A stretch of 64,000 bases of DNA from contig JANNJM010000056.1 of the NCBI GenBank assembly GCA_031395645.1, positions 1 to 64,000 of the forward strand. The letters are read 5' to 3'. Within the stretch, counting starts at the first letter, position 1. The number at the start of each line of letters is the position of its first letter. The stretch comes from SHZI01 sp031395645. Its GTDB lineage: Bacteria; Pseudomonadota; Gammaproteobacteria; Steroidobacterales; GCA-2729495. The position numbers and the translations under genes are program-made. Positions 52,892 to 62,180 of the stretch are shown here, piece after piece. The notes below the pieces were generated by a model. The model worked only from the letters and a program-made list of their open reading frames with translations. It had not been told where the DNA came from and did no database searches.

Positions 52892-54039
52892 CGGGCTTCC
52901 CGGGTGCGACGGTCTTCACGGTCACGGGTGGCGGTCGACGCTTCGGCAGCGGCGCTGGCGGCCGGGGCCCGATTGGGCTGCCCAACAGCCGCCGCAGCCG
53001 GCTGACGCCGCTGCTCCAGGATCTTGTCCACCGGCAGGTAAATCAGATTGTTGCCCTTGCCCGTATCGACGAGCACCTTGCTCGAATTGGCATAGATATC
53101 CTCCATCGCTTCGAGGTAAAGCCGCCGACGCGTAACGTCTGGCGCCAGTTGATACTGGCCCAGCAACTGGGTGAAGCGGGATGCCTCACCCTGCGCATCT
53201 GCGACCACCCTGGCCCGGTAACCTTCGGAGTCCTGCTGGCGGCGGACGGCTTCACCGCGGGCCCTCGGCAGTACGTCGTTGGCGTAGGCCTGGGCCTCGA
53301 AGGAGAGCCGCTCACGGTCTTCGCGCGCCTTGATGGCGTCCTGCACGGCCGCCTCCACCTGACTTGGAAAATTAGCATCCTGAAGATTAACCTTGGTCAC
53401 CAGCATGCCGGTCTGATACTCATCCAGAGTCTGCTGAATCAACTTCTCCGTCAGTACGGCAATTTCAGTTCGGCCCTCCAGCAACACGAAGTCCAGTTTG
53501 TTCTTGCCGATGACTTCACGAATGGCGCTTTCGCTGATGTCCTGCAAAGTAGCTTCCGGGTCGCGGACATTAAACAGGTACTTCACCGGATCTGCGCGAC
53601 GGTATTGGACCACCAGGTCGACAACAACAATGTTTTCGTCCGCTGTCAGCATGCGGGTCTGCTGCTTGAAGGGCACGACCTCATTGATATTGACGCGCTC
53701 AACACGCTCAATGGGCCATGGCAGGTGCCATCGCAAGCCGGGCTCGGTGGAGGTCTGATACTCGCCGAATCGCGTGACGACGCCTCGCTCAGCGGCATCA
53801 ACCCGGTAGAACCCCGTGGCGAGCCAGATCACTACCGCAAGAATTCCGAAGAGACCGACCAGTGGACCGCTCACCGCGCTCCCACTCGGCCCCGTTGAAC
53901 GCGGCCCGCCTCGTCCACCCCGCAGGAAAGCATTGAGACGCTGTTGCCACTCGCGGACAATCTTGTCCAGGTCAGGTGGGCCTTCGTTGCGCCCGCGATC
54001 CCATGGATTTTTGCCGTTGCCAGACTCGTTCCAGGCCAT
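52888..54039 (-). CDS. hflK: Band-7/SPFH protein HflK
   Basis: 383 residues. Gly-rich N-terminus (NGKNPWDRGRNEGPPDLDKI), one membrane segment (about 57-77) and an SPFH domain (VDAAERGVVTRFGEY, QTRMLTADENIVVVDLVVQY). The C-terminal ~40 residues are Ala/Arg-rich. Partner of HflC. Confidence 0.95.
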   Translation of the reverse strand: MAWNESGNGKNPWDRGRNEGPPDLDKIVREWQQRLNAFLRGGRGGPRSTGPSGSAVSGPLVGLFGILAVVIWLATGFYRVDAAERGVVTRFGEYQTSTEPGLRWHLPWPIERVERVNINEVVPFKQQTRMLTADENIVVVDLVVQYRRADPVKYLFNVRDPEATLQDISESAIREVIGKNKLDFVLLEGRTEIAVLTEKLIQQTLDEYQTGMLVTKVNLQDANFPSQVEAAVQDAIKAREDRERLSFEAQAYANDVLPRARGEAVRRQQDSEGYRARVVADAQGEASRFTQLLGQYQLAPDVTRRRLYLEAMEDIYANSSKVLVDTGKGNNLIYLPVDKILEQRRQPAAAAVGQPNRAPAASAAAEASTATRDREDRRTREAR

Positions 54040-54089
54040 GCCTTCAGTCCCAGACTTTCATAGTGATAGACACTCTATTGTGACGTTGC

Positions 54090-55424
54090 CTATTGTGCAG
54101 CCGCCGGCCGAATTGCCACTGGATCCGACCACGCTGAGTCTGGCAACCCTGAGCCCGACAACACACGGAGATGCTCACTACGGTTGAGGTCCTCAAAGCC
54201 GCGGCGGTCGAGTTCAAGGTCAAGTTGCCAACCGCCATCTTCCCGCAACCGCTCAGCGACAATAGCTCCCATTTCATACAGTCGGGCCCGCAAACGGGCC
54301 TCGGCCGCCGTCAATTCCACCGTACACTTAAACCGGGCAACGTGGAGGTATTCTGCGATCGCGCCAAGCAGCGCCTCGATACCGAGGCCCGTGCGCGAAG
54401 ACACCCAGACGCGCGTCGGAATACCTGTTTCGCTACGGTCCACGCGTGGCTCAAGATTGAGTATATCAGCCTTGTTGTAGACCTGGAGGCGCGGCAGATG
54501 GTCGGCTCCGATCTCCTCCAGCACCTTTACCACTGCGTGCATGCGTTCTTCGTGGGCCGGATCCGAGCAGTCGATCACGTGCAGCAACAGCCGGGAGTGC
54601 TGGGTCTCCTCCAAAGTCGAGCGGAATGCAGCGATCAGCTCGTGTGGCAGTTCCCGAATGAAGCCCACCGTGTCAGCCAGCACGATGCCATTGCCATCCG
54701 GCAGGGTGACACGGCGCAGCGTGGGGTCGAGGGTGGCGAACAGCTGATCGGCAACCAGCACGCCCGCGTGCGTCAGCAGGTTGAACAGGGTCGATTTGCC
54801 GGCATTGGTGTATCCCACCAGCGAGACCGTAGGGACTGCATCTTTACGCCGCTGCTGACCGGACGTGCGCCGCTGGCGCGCAACGCGCTCGAGCCGCTCA
54901 CCGAGGCTCCGGATACGCAGTCCGATCAATCGGCGGTCCGTCTCCAGCTGGCTTTCTCCAGGCCCTCGCATGCCGATACCGCCCTTCTGCCGCTCGAGGT
55001 GGGTCCAGCCTCGTACCAACCGGGTCGAGAGGTGCTCCATCTGGGCCAGTTCAACCTGCAACTTGCCTTCGTGGGTGCGGGCACGCTGGGCGAAGATGTC
55101 AAGAATAAGGCCGGTGCGATCAATCACGCGCCGATCGAGCTCCTTTTCGAGATTGCGCTGCTGGGCTGGGCTGAGGCGATGGTCGATGAGCACGATCTCG
55201 GCACAGGAATCGTGCAGAAGTTGCCGCAGTTCCTCCATCTTGCCGGTACCGATGAGGTAGCGCGGATTGAACTGGCGGAGAGAAGCCGTCAGTGCGCCCG
55301 CGATTTCGGCGCCTGCGGACAAGGCAAGGGATTGAAATTCCTCCCGGGCTTCCGGCCCGGGAACGTGACCGAGACCAATGTGAACCAGCACCGCCCGCTC
55401 GCCATGACTCGGCCGGTCAAACAA
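54090..55424 (-). CDS. hflX: Ribosome-dissociating GTPase HflX
   Basis: 444 residues. N-terminal HflX domain (LIGTGKMEELRQLL), GTPase G1 GYTNAGKSTLFN, DTVGFIRELP and NKAD. HflX splits stalled 70S ribosomes. Between hfq and hflK, as in E. coli. Confidence 0.95.
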   Translation of the reverse strand: MFDRPSHGERAVLVHIGLGHVPGPEAREEFQSLALSAGAEIAGALTASLRQFNPRYLIGTGKMEELRQLLHDSCAEIVLIDHRLSPAQQRNLEKELDRRVIDRTGLILDIFAQRARTHEGKLQVELAQMEHLSTRLVRGWTHLERQKGGIGMRGPGESQLETDRRLIGLRIRSLGERLERVARQRRTSGQQRRKDAVPTVSLVGYTNAGKSTLFNLLTHAGVLVADQLFATLDPTLRRVTLPDGNGIVLADTVGFIRELPHELIAAFRSTLEETQHSRLLLHVIDCSDPAHEERMHAVVKVLEEIGADHLPRLQVYNKADILNLEPRVDRSETGIPTRVWVSSRTGLGIEALLGAIAEYLHVARFKCTVELTAAEARLRARLYEMGAIVAERLREDGGWQLDLELDRRGFEDLNRSEHLRVLSGSGLPDSAWSDPVAIRPAAAQ

Positions 55425-55523
55425 GAGAGGGCTCCCGGATTGGCCTGAAGAGTGTCCCGATAAGCCAGGCCATACTCAGCCAGGCCTTACTCAGAAAGGC
55501 ACCTCGGATAGCAGGAAGACTGA

Positions 55524-55763
55524 TCAGTCCTTGCCCTCTTCGTCTGCGTCCGGCACCTGGATCGCGCGGGACGGCACGACGGTGGAAATAGCATGCTTGT
55601 AGACCATCTGGCTGACGCCGTTCTTGAGCAGCACCACGAACTGGTCGAAGGACTCGACGGTCCCCTGCAGCTTGATCCCGTTAACGAGATAGACGGAGAC
55701 AGGCACCTTTTCCTTGCGAAGCGTGTTCAGGAACGGATCTTGCAGCACCTGACCTTTGGCCAT
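55524..55763 (-). CDS. hfq: RNA chaperone Hfq
   Basis: 79 residues: MAKGQVLQDPFLNTLRKEK, Sm1 (YLVNGIKLQGTVESFDQF) and Sm2 (VYKHAISTVVP). The C-terminus is short and acidic, unlike the long E. coli tail. ATG 55763 is preferred to the upstream ATG 55808 because homology begins there. Confidence 0.97.
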   Translation of the reverse strand: MAKGQVLQDPFLNTLRKEKVPVSVYLVNGIKLQGTVESFDQFVVLLKNGVSQMVYKHAISTVVPSRAIQVPDADEEGKD

Positions 55764-55817
55764 CTTGGACTCCCGAATTATTCTTATTTGCTTCACCGGA
55801 GCCTCCATTCTAGCCGT

Positions 55818-56798
55818 TTAGTGCTGATTTTGCATCCGTGGAACGGCGACGCTCAGGACCTCTTCAAGATCTGCGACCAGGGTCTCGGACGCCATATCCA
55901 GCCAGTAGTCGCAAGCTTCCCTCCGCAGCCACGTCAGCTGCCGCTTGGCCAGCTGACGAGTGGCGGCCAGGGCGTGTTCCTCGGCCTCGGCGCGACTGCA
56001 GAACCCGCCCACGAAATGTGCGATCTGCCGGTAGCCGACGGCCCGGAGTGCGGGACTGTCAGGTTGCATTTCGGGCCGGGAGAGCAATGCCTCGACCTCA
56101 GCGATAAAGCCGCGGTCGAGCATCGCGCCGAAACGCCGGGCAATGCGGACTCCAAGGAGCTTACGATCACGGGGGACCAGGCCGATCTTCAGGAACTTGC
56201 CGCCCTCCCGCACGTTCGGCGTGGCCCGCCGCCTTGCCTGCAGCTCGCTGATCGGGCACCCGGTCAGCAGCCAGACCTCGAGGGCGCGTTGAACGCGTTG
56301 GCGGTCGTGAATACTGATACGGGCGGCGGCGGCGGGATCAACTCTTGAAAGCTCCGCATGGAGCGCGGCCCAGCCGTCACGAGCCGCGCGCCTCTCCAGT
56401 TCAGCACGCACATGGGGATTTGCTGCGGGCAATACCGAGAGCCCGTCGGTCAGGCTGCGAAAGTACAGCAAGGTGCCGCCGACCAGCAGCGGCATTTGGC
56501 CCATAACCCGGATCTGCTCGAGTGCCTCGGACGCGTCCCGGACAAATTCGCCGGCTGAGTACTGCTCCCAGGGCTCCCGGATATCGACCAGCCGGTGCGG
56601 GTGTCGCGCGAGTACTTCCGGCGACGGTTTGCCGGTGCCAATGTCGAGGTGCCGGTACACCATGGCCGAGTCAACGCTGATCAGCCCGACCGGCAGCCGG
56701 TCCGCGAGCGCCAGTGCCAGCTCCGTTTTTCCCGTGGCCGTCGGACCCATGAGGCACACCGCAACGTTGGCTGGCACCGGCCCCATGGCGCCAGTCAA
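55818..56798 (-). CDS. miaA: tRNA dimethylallyltransferase MiaA
   Basis: 326 residues. P-loop GPTATGKTELA, DSAMVYRHLDIGTGKP and the C-terminal QLAKRQLTWLRRE. It adds the isopentenyl group to A37 of tRNAs reading UNN codons. Directly abuts mutL. Confidence 0.96.
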   Translation of the reverse strand: MTGAMGPVPANVAVCLMGPTATGKTELALALADRLPVGLISVDSAMVYRHLDIGTGKPSPEVLARHPHRLVDIREPWEQYSAGEFVRDASEALEQIRVMGQMPLLVGGTLLYFRSLTDGLSVLPAANPHVRAELERRAARDGWAALHAELSRVDPAAAARISIHDRQRVQRALEVWLLTGCPISELQARRRATPNVREGGKFLKIGLVPRDRKLLGVRIARRFGAMLDRGFIAEVEALLSRPEMQPDSPALRAVGYRQIAHFVGGFCSRAEAEEHALAATRQLAKRQLTWLRREACDYWLDMASETLVADLEEVLSVAVPRMQNQH

Positions 56799-58562
56799 TC
56801 AGCGACCACGCGCAAACAGGCGATCGAGTTCTGGCAGCGACAGGGTAACGCGGGTGGGCCGCCCATGATTGCATTGCTCGCTGCGCGGCGTCCGCTCCAT
56901 GTCGCGGAGCAAGCTGTTCATTTCGTCGATCGACAGACGACGGTGGGCGCGGATGGAGGCGTGGCATGCCACGTCGGCCAGGCAACGATCGAGCAACCCG
57001 AATAGTTCATCGAGCGTCACGTCGTCGTGAAGAACTGCAATCAGCCGGCGAACAAAAGCAGCGACGTCATCGCCTGCGAGCATGGCGGGCACCGCCCGCA
57101 ACGTCAGGCGGTCCGGTCCGGAGCGCAGGAGATCAAATCCACAACGTTCGAGCAGTCTGCTGTGGTGTATGGCGCGCTCGGCGTCGGCTTCGTTCACGGC
57201 GAGACTGACCGGGAGCAGCAGTGTCTGGGACTGAACGGCCGCCTGGCGAATCTCAGCCTTCAACCGCTCGTACGTCACCCGTTCGTGGGCTGCGTGGGTA
57301 TCGACCATCACCAGACCGTCAGCTGTCTCGGCGAGGATATAGATGCCGTGGAGTTGGGCAATGGCAAAGCCGAGTACCGCCTGTCTCGCTTCCGTCTCCG
57401 GCGAAAGAGGCGGTACCGAGTAGCCTGCCGCAGATTCCCGGGTCGACGACCCGATGCCCGACGCCTCGGCCCGTTGGCCCGGTGCGCCAAACGGCAGGAC
57501 CCCGCTGACCGAACTCTCACCTGCAATGGGGCCAACGGCGGCACGGGGCGACGCATCTGTGCCCTCGCCGTTCCCGGCCAACGCCTCTTCCACAACGCGC
57601 CGAACAAAGTCACGCACACGGCCTGGATCCCGAAACCGCACCTCGAGCTTCGCCGGGTGCGCGTTTACGTCCACCCAGGCAGGATCCATATCGAGATAGA
57701 GCACATAGGCTGGCCAGCGGTCCCGATAGAGCACGTCGCGGTAGGCTGCCCGAACAGCGCCCGTCAGCAATTTGTCACGAATGGCGCGGCCATTCAGGAA
57801 CACATGTTGCAGATCCGGCTGGCTTCGAGCGTGCGTGGGCAGCGTGATCCAGCCGCGCAAAGTCAGACCCAATGCGTCGCGCTCCACGTACATCGCGTGA
57901 CGGACGAACTCATCGCCGCACACCGTGCCGACCCGCGCAACAAGTTCAGCCGGCGAATTCGCCGCCGCGAGATCGAGTACGACACGCTGATTGTGCATAA
58001 CCCGGAGCGCTACTGAGCCACGCGACAGCGCGATACTCTCGATCGCGGCACGTACATGGGTGAACTCGGTCCGTTCGCTGCGCAAGAAGCGGCGCCGGGC
58101 CGGCGTGCTGAAGAACAGGTCCCGGACTTCCACCGTGGTACCCGTCGGGTGGGCGGCCGGAGTCACGAGGCCCGGACCGGCAGCGTCGCCCGTGACGGAA
58201 AATCCGGTTGCAGACTCCCGGTATCGCGAGGTGAGTGTGAGGCGGGACACCGAGGCAATACTCGGAAGTGCCTCACCGCGGAACCCAAGTGTGGCGACCT
58301 GTTCGAGGTCTTGCAGGCTCTCGATCTTGCTGGTGGCATGGCGCGCCAGAGCAATTGGCATCTCGTCCCGTGGAATACCCGCCCCGTTGTCCCGAATCCG
58401 GCAGAGGCGGATACCCGCTTCCTCAAGCTCAACTTCTACCCGGGTGGCTCCGGCGTCCAGACTGTTCTCAAGCAGCTCTTTCACGACAGAGGCAGGTCGC
58501 TCCACCACTTCCCCGGCCGCGATCTGATTAACGAGATGTGCTGGCAATTGGCGAATCGGCAT
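56799..58562 (-). CDS. mutL: DNA mismatch repair protein MutL
   Basis: 587 residues. GHKL ATPase N-terminus (IAAGEVVERPASVVKELLEN, DNGAGI, GFRGEALPSI). The C-terminal domain has DTHAAHERVTYE, a match to the DxHA(x)2E(x)4E endonuclease motif, plus ACHASIR and CNHGRPT. That points to a nicking MutL, as in bacteria without MutH. Confidence 0.95.
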   Translation of the reverse strand: MPIRQLPAHLVNQIAAGEVVERPASVVKELLENSLDAGATRVEVELEEAGIRLCRIRDNGAGIPRDEMPIALARHATSKIESLQDLEQVATLGFRGEALPSIASVSRLTLTSRYRESATGFSVTGDAAGPGLVTPAAHPTGTTVEVRDLFFSTPARRRFLRSERTEFTHVRAAIESIALSRGSVALRVMHNQRVVLDLAAANSPAELVARVGTVCGDEFVRHAMYVERDALGLTLRGWITLPTHARSQPDLQHVFLNGRAIRDKLLTGAVRAAYRDVLYRDRWPAYVLYLDMDPAWVDVNAHPAKLEVRFRDPGRVRDFVRRVVEEALAGNGEGTDASPRAAVGPIAGESSVSGVLPFGAPGQRAEASGIGSSTRESAAGYSVPPLSPETEARQAVLGFAIAQLHGIYILAETADGLVMVDTHAAHERVTYERLKAEIRQAAVQSQTLLLPVSLAVNEADAERAIHHSRLLERCGFDLLRSGPDRLTLRAVPAMLAGDDVAAFVRRLIAVLHDDVTLDELFGLLDRCLADVACHASIRAHRRLSIDEMNSLLRDMERTPRSEQCNHGRPTRVTLSLPELDRLFARGR

Positions 58563-58612
58563 AGCGGCATTCTTTCAAATGCCGGGCCGCTTGCCTATGC
58601 GGGCGCCAGCGT

Positions 58613-60010
58613 TCAGCTCTGCCGGCTGGGAATTCGCAATGTCTGCCCCACTCTAACCATGTCAGAGCGCAGGCGATTAGCGGCGCGGAGCCTGCTGAGG
58701 CTCACCCGGTAAAGGCTGGCAACCCCGGACAGGGTGTCACCGTGCCGAACGACGTGCTGCCGGGAACCGGCGGGTCCTGCCGGGGCCCGCGGGGGCAAGT
58801 CCGTGGCGGCCACGGTGGTCGGCGTGCGCCTGACGGGGCTGCCTGGAGGGTTTTCCGCAAAGTAAGTCCGGATGCCCTCTAAAACTGCCAGAGCGAGGCT
58901 CTGCTGATGGCTTGGCGAACGCAGGTTTTCCTCGTCGGTTGGATTGGAAATGTAGGCCGTTTCCAGGAGTACCGAAGGCACATCCGGCGATTTCAGCACC
59001 ATGAAGGGTGCCTGCTGCACACTGCGCCTATGCAAGCGCCCGAGCCCGCTCATACGGCCGAGAATTGCATCGCCAACGGCGATACTGGAACTGATCGACG
59101 CATTCTGTGACAGGTCCATGAGAACGGACGCCAGCACGGGATCCTTGTCTCCCAGTTCAACGCCACCAATCAATGCGGCATTCTCGCGGGCCGCGAGCCG
59201 GCGCGAGGCCTCATCGCTGGCCGCCTTGTCTGAGAGCACGTACACCGTAGATCCCTGCGCGCTCCTGTTATAGGCGGCATCGGCATGAATCGAAATGAAC
59301 AGATCTGCACTGACGCTGCGCGCCTTTTCCATCCGCTCACGCAACCCGAGGAAGCGGTCATCGCTGCGCGTCAGTACCCCACGCATACCCGGCTCCGCAT
59401 TCAGAAGTCCAACGAGGCGACGACTGATAGCGAGCGTAACGTCTTTTTCCCGGGTGCCGGAGGGTCCATGGGCTCCGGGATCGTGACCACCGTGTCCGGC
59501 GTCCACGACCACCACTATGTCGCGCCGACGTTCTGCAGGCGCTGGAGCGACCGGGGGTGGCGCTTCGACAGGAGGTGCGGCGACCATCCAGGTCACGGGG
59601 CGCAGCTCAATGGCCAGTCGCGGAACGCCACCATCGGTAGCCGGCGTCGCCGATGGCAGCATGGCGTTCGTGACGTCAAAGACAATGCGCAGGTTGCCGC
59701 CAGGACGGTGTGCAACCCGCACCTCGCGGATGACTCCGACGGCGGTAGGTAGCGGCAGGGCAGAGCGGCCCAATGCCGCCGTCGAAATATCGAGGACGAC
59801 CCGGTGCGGGCCAGTCAGCGTGAACAGGTTATAGCTTGCAGCCCGGCTGAGGCTCAGATCGACCCGCGTGGCGGCTCCAAGTTCGGAGATTGCAATGGAC
59901 TGAACCTGCAGGCGACTCTGCGGCGCTGCCTGTGCAGCGGCATGGAGCGTCCCCGCAACCACCAGCGCCAGGGCGCAAGACCCGCGGGCGACGGCTTTCT
60001 GCCAGACCAA
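58613..60010 (-). CDS. amiB: N-acetylmuramoyl-L-alanine amidase with AMIN and LysM domains (AmiB/AmiC type)
   Basis: 465 residues from TTG 60010 (GGGGGG upstream). Signal peptide to about 28, AMIN domain (30-130), Amidase_3 domain (165-390: VDAGHGGHDPGAHGP, FISIHADAAYN, VLLETAYISN supplying the zinc ligands and Glu) and one C-terminal LysM (HVVRHGDTLSGVASLYRVS). It splits septal peptidoglycan during cell separation. Confidence 0.94.
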   Translation of the reverse strand: MVWQKAVARGSCALALVVAGTLHAAAQAAPQSRLQVQSIAISELGAATRVDLSLSRAASYNLFTLTGPHRVVLDISTAALGRSALPLPTAVGVIREVRVAHRPGGNLRIVFDVTNAMLPSATPATDGGVPRLAIELRPVTWMVAAPPVEAPPPVAPAPAERRRDIVVVVDAGHGGHDPGAHGPSGTREKDVTLAISRRLVGLLNAEPGMRGVLTRSDDRFLGLRERMEKARSVSADLFISIHADAAYNRSAQGSTVYVLSDKAASDEASRRLAARENAALIGGVELGDKDPVLASVLMDLSQNASISSSIAVGDAILGRMSGLGRLHRRSVQQAPFMVLKSPDVPSVLLETAYISNPTDEENLRSPSHQQSLALAVLEGIRTYFAENPPGSPVRRTPTTVAATDLPPRAPAGPAGSRQHVVRHGDTLSGVASLYRVSLSRLRAANRLRSDMVRVGQTLRIPSRQS

Positions 60011-60124
60011 GTTTCGACCCCCCGAATTTATAATCCCTACCGTCCACTATACGTAATACGGAGAGGTGGATAAACACTTTTCTCATAGGAAATAGGTAGA
60101 TAGGCAGCTTACCTCCCGCCAGGA

Positions 60125-60637
60125 TCAGAAACCTGGTGGCAGAGCCCGGCCCAGCTCGCGAAGTACCCGGCCGGCGACCACGGTCTGGGCGGTCAGGATG
60201 GCGTCCCGGCCGTTGCCTGCGCTGACCAGCCGGCACTCAAGGTCCGCCACTGGCAATCGCCCCGCGCCGCGACCCGGCCACTCGGCCAGCAGCAGGTAGC
60301 CCGGACCCGCCGCGTCGCTTGAACGCAGTTCATCGTCCAGACCCAGATCGTCGAGTTCGGCCGGGTCTCGCAATCGGTACAGGTCCACGTGGACGACGCG
60401 ATAGCGGTCCAGCGCGTAGGGTTCGACCAGGGTGTAGGTGGGACTCGGCACTCGTCCACGGTGGCCCAGTCCGGCCAGCAACGCCCGAATCAGGGCGGTC
60501 TTGCCGGCGCCCAACTCACCCTCGAAATACACCACCAGGTTCGCCGGCGCCGCGGCGAGCAACGCGCCGGCCAGCAACGTACCCAGCTGCGCCGTCGCTG
60601 CCGGATCGGGCAGATACCGGGCTAGGGATTCAGGCAC
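60125..60637 (-). CDS. tsaE: tRNA threonylcarbamoyladenosine biosynthesis ATPase TsaE
   Basis: 170 residues. Walker A GELGAGKTALIR and HVDLYRLRDPAELDDLGLDD are typical. TsaE drives the TsaBD complex in t6A37 formation. Its start lies 16 nt inside the nnr 3' end. Confidence 0.95.
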   Translation of the reverse strand: MPESLARYLPDPAATAQLGTLLAGALLAAAPANLVVYFEGELGAGKTALIRALLAGLGHRGRVPSPTYTLVEPYALDRYRVVHVDLYRLRDPAELDDLGLDDELRSSDAAGPGYLLLAEWPGRGAGRLPVADLECRLVSAGNGRDAILTAQTVVAGRVLRELGRALPPGF

Positions 60638-62133
60638 GACCGCAGGTTTGCGAGCACGTCGCTCGCCACCACTCCGCGCTGGCCGGCCCGGGCTGCAGCG
60701 TCGCCGGCAGCTCCGTGCACAAAGGCCGCGGCGGCGGCAAGATCCTGGGCCGACGCGGGCGACTGCAGTTTGTCTGGCGCCTGCGCGATCAGCCCCGCGA
60801 CAACGCCAGTGAGTACATCACCCATACCCGCGGTGGCCATACCCGGATTACCGCTGGTAATCAGCCAGGGGGGCAGGCTGGCGCCACCCACCAGCGTGCC
60901 GCTGCCTTTCAGTACGATGGTGCCGCCATAGCGTTGGTGCAGAGCGTTGAGCGCGCCCAGCCGCTCGCGCTGGATGGCAGCCGAGGAACTCCCAAGGAGG
61001 CGTCCGGCTTCACCGGGGTGCGGTGTCAAAATCCAGTTATGGCGCGCGGACGGGCTTTCGGCGAGCAAGTTAAGGGCGTCGGCATCCAGGACCAGCGGCA
61101 ATGCGGTCGCGAGCACAGCGGCCAGTAGTGCCCGGGCCCAGGCGTCCTGACCAAGCCCCGGACCAATGGCGACGACGGTCGCGCGAGCCAGCAATGTGAC
61201 GATTTCAGCTGGATCATCGATGCCATGACACATGAGTTCCGGTCGCGTAAGCGGCAGAAGTGCGGCCTGCGCCGGCCGCGTGGCGACGCTGACCAGCCCC
61301 GCACCAGAGCGCAGGGCGGCTTCGCCCGCCAGACGCACGGCGCCGCTCATGCCGTGGTTGCCACCAATGACCAGCACATGCCCGAAATCGCCCTTGTGCG
61401 CCGTGGCTAACCGGCGTGGCAGCAGGCGGGGCAACTCGCTGGCCACGAAGAGTCGCAAACGGGCCTCGCCGGCCAGGCTGGCACGAGCGACCACAGCGCG
61501 TGGGATGCCAAGATCAGCAAACTCCACCCGGCCCGTGTATGCCGGTCCTTCACCGAGATAGAGCCCGAGCTTGCGCCCCACGAAGGTCACCGTGAGATCG
61601 GCGCGAACAGCGGCCCCGCAAGGCAAACCGGTTGTTGCATCGAGCCCCGAAGGAATATCGACAGCGACCACCGGCCGTCCGGCACCGTTCACCGCCTCGA
61701 TCGCTGTGCAGATGGCCCCGGTCACGGGCCTCGCGAGGCCAATACCCAGAATCGCGTCAACCACCAGGTCGGCCCCGGCAAGGACCTCGGGCGCAAAGGG
61801 CGTCAGGGCGCAGCCGTCCGCCGCAAAGTCCCGCCACGCTGTCGCCGCATCGCCCGCCAACTGGGCCGGGTCCGCGAGGGCACACACCCGGATCTCCACA
61901 CCGGCACGGCGCGCGAGGCGTGCGATCACATAACCATCGCCGGCGTTGTTGCCGCTCCCGCACAACACGACCCAGCGGCGAGCAGCGGGCCACGCGACAG
62001 AAACCGCCGCGCAGACCGCTTCGGCGGCGCGGGTCATGAGCTGGTAGCCCGTGATCCCAAAGGCGTTCGTCGCCGTGCGGTCGAACGTTCGCACCGACTC
62101 GGGAGTCCACACGCCGCTCTCTGCTTCCCACAT
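60622..62133 (-). CDS. nnr: Bifunctional NAD(P)HX epimerase/dehydratase
   Basis: About 503 residues. The N-terminal YjeF_N epimerase domain (1-215) has LCGSGNNAGDGYVIARL; the C-terminal kinase-fold dehydratase (225-500) has GNHGMSGAVRLAGEAALRSG, ILTPHPGEAGRLL and GMGDVLTG. The enzyme repairs hydrated NAD(P)H. Starts at ATG 62133 (MWEAESGVW) and ATG 62142 are both possible; a TATAAT at 62146-62141 overlaps the upstream one. Confidence 0.94.
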   Translation of the reverse strand: MWEAESGVWTPESVRTFDRTATNAFGITGYQLMTRAAEAVCAAVSVAWPAARRWVVLCGSGNNAGDGYVIARLARRAGVEIRVCALADPAQLAGDAATAWRDFAADGCALTPFAPEVLAGADLVVDAILGIGLARPVTGAICTAIEAVNGAGRPVVAVDIPSGLDATTGLPCGAAVRADLTVTFVGRKLGLYLGEGPAYTGRVEFADLGIPRAVVARASLAGEARLRLFVASELPRLLPRRLATAHKGDFGHVLVIGGNHGMSGAVRLAGEAALRSGAGLVSVATRPAQAALLPLTRPELMCHGIDDPAEIVTLLARATVVAIGPGLGQDAWARALLAAVLATALPLVLDADALNLLAESPSARHNWILTPHPGEAGRLLGSSSAAIQRERLGALNALHQRYGGTIVLKGSGTLVGGASLPPWLITSGNPGMATAGMGDVLTGVVAGLIAQAPDKLQSPASAQDLAAAAAFVHGAAGDAAARAGQRGVVASDVLANLRSCLNP

Positions 62134-62180
62134 GCACGTCATTATACTGATCGCCTTTGGCGAACCGGGTGCGTGTGCTC

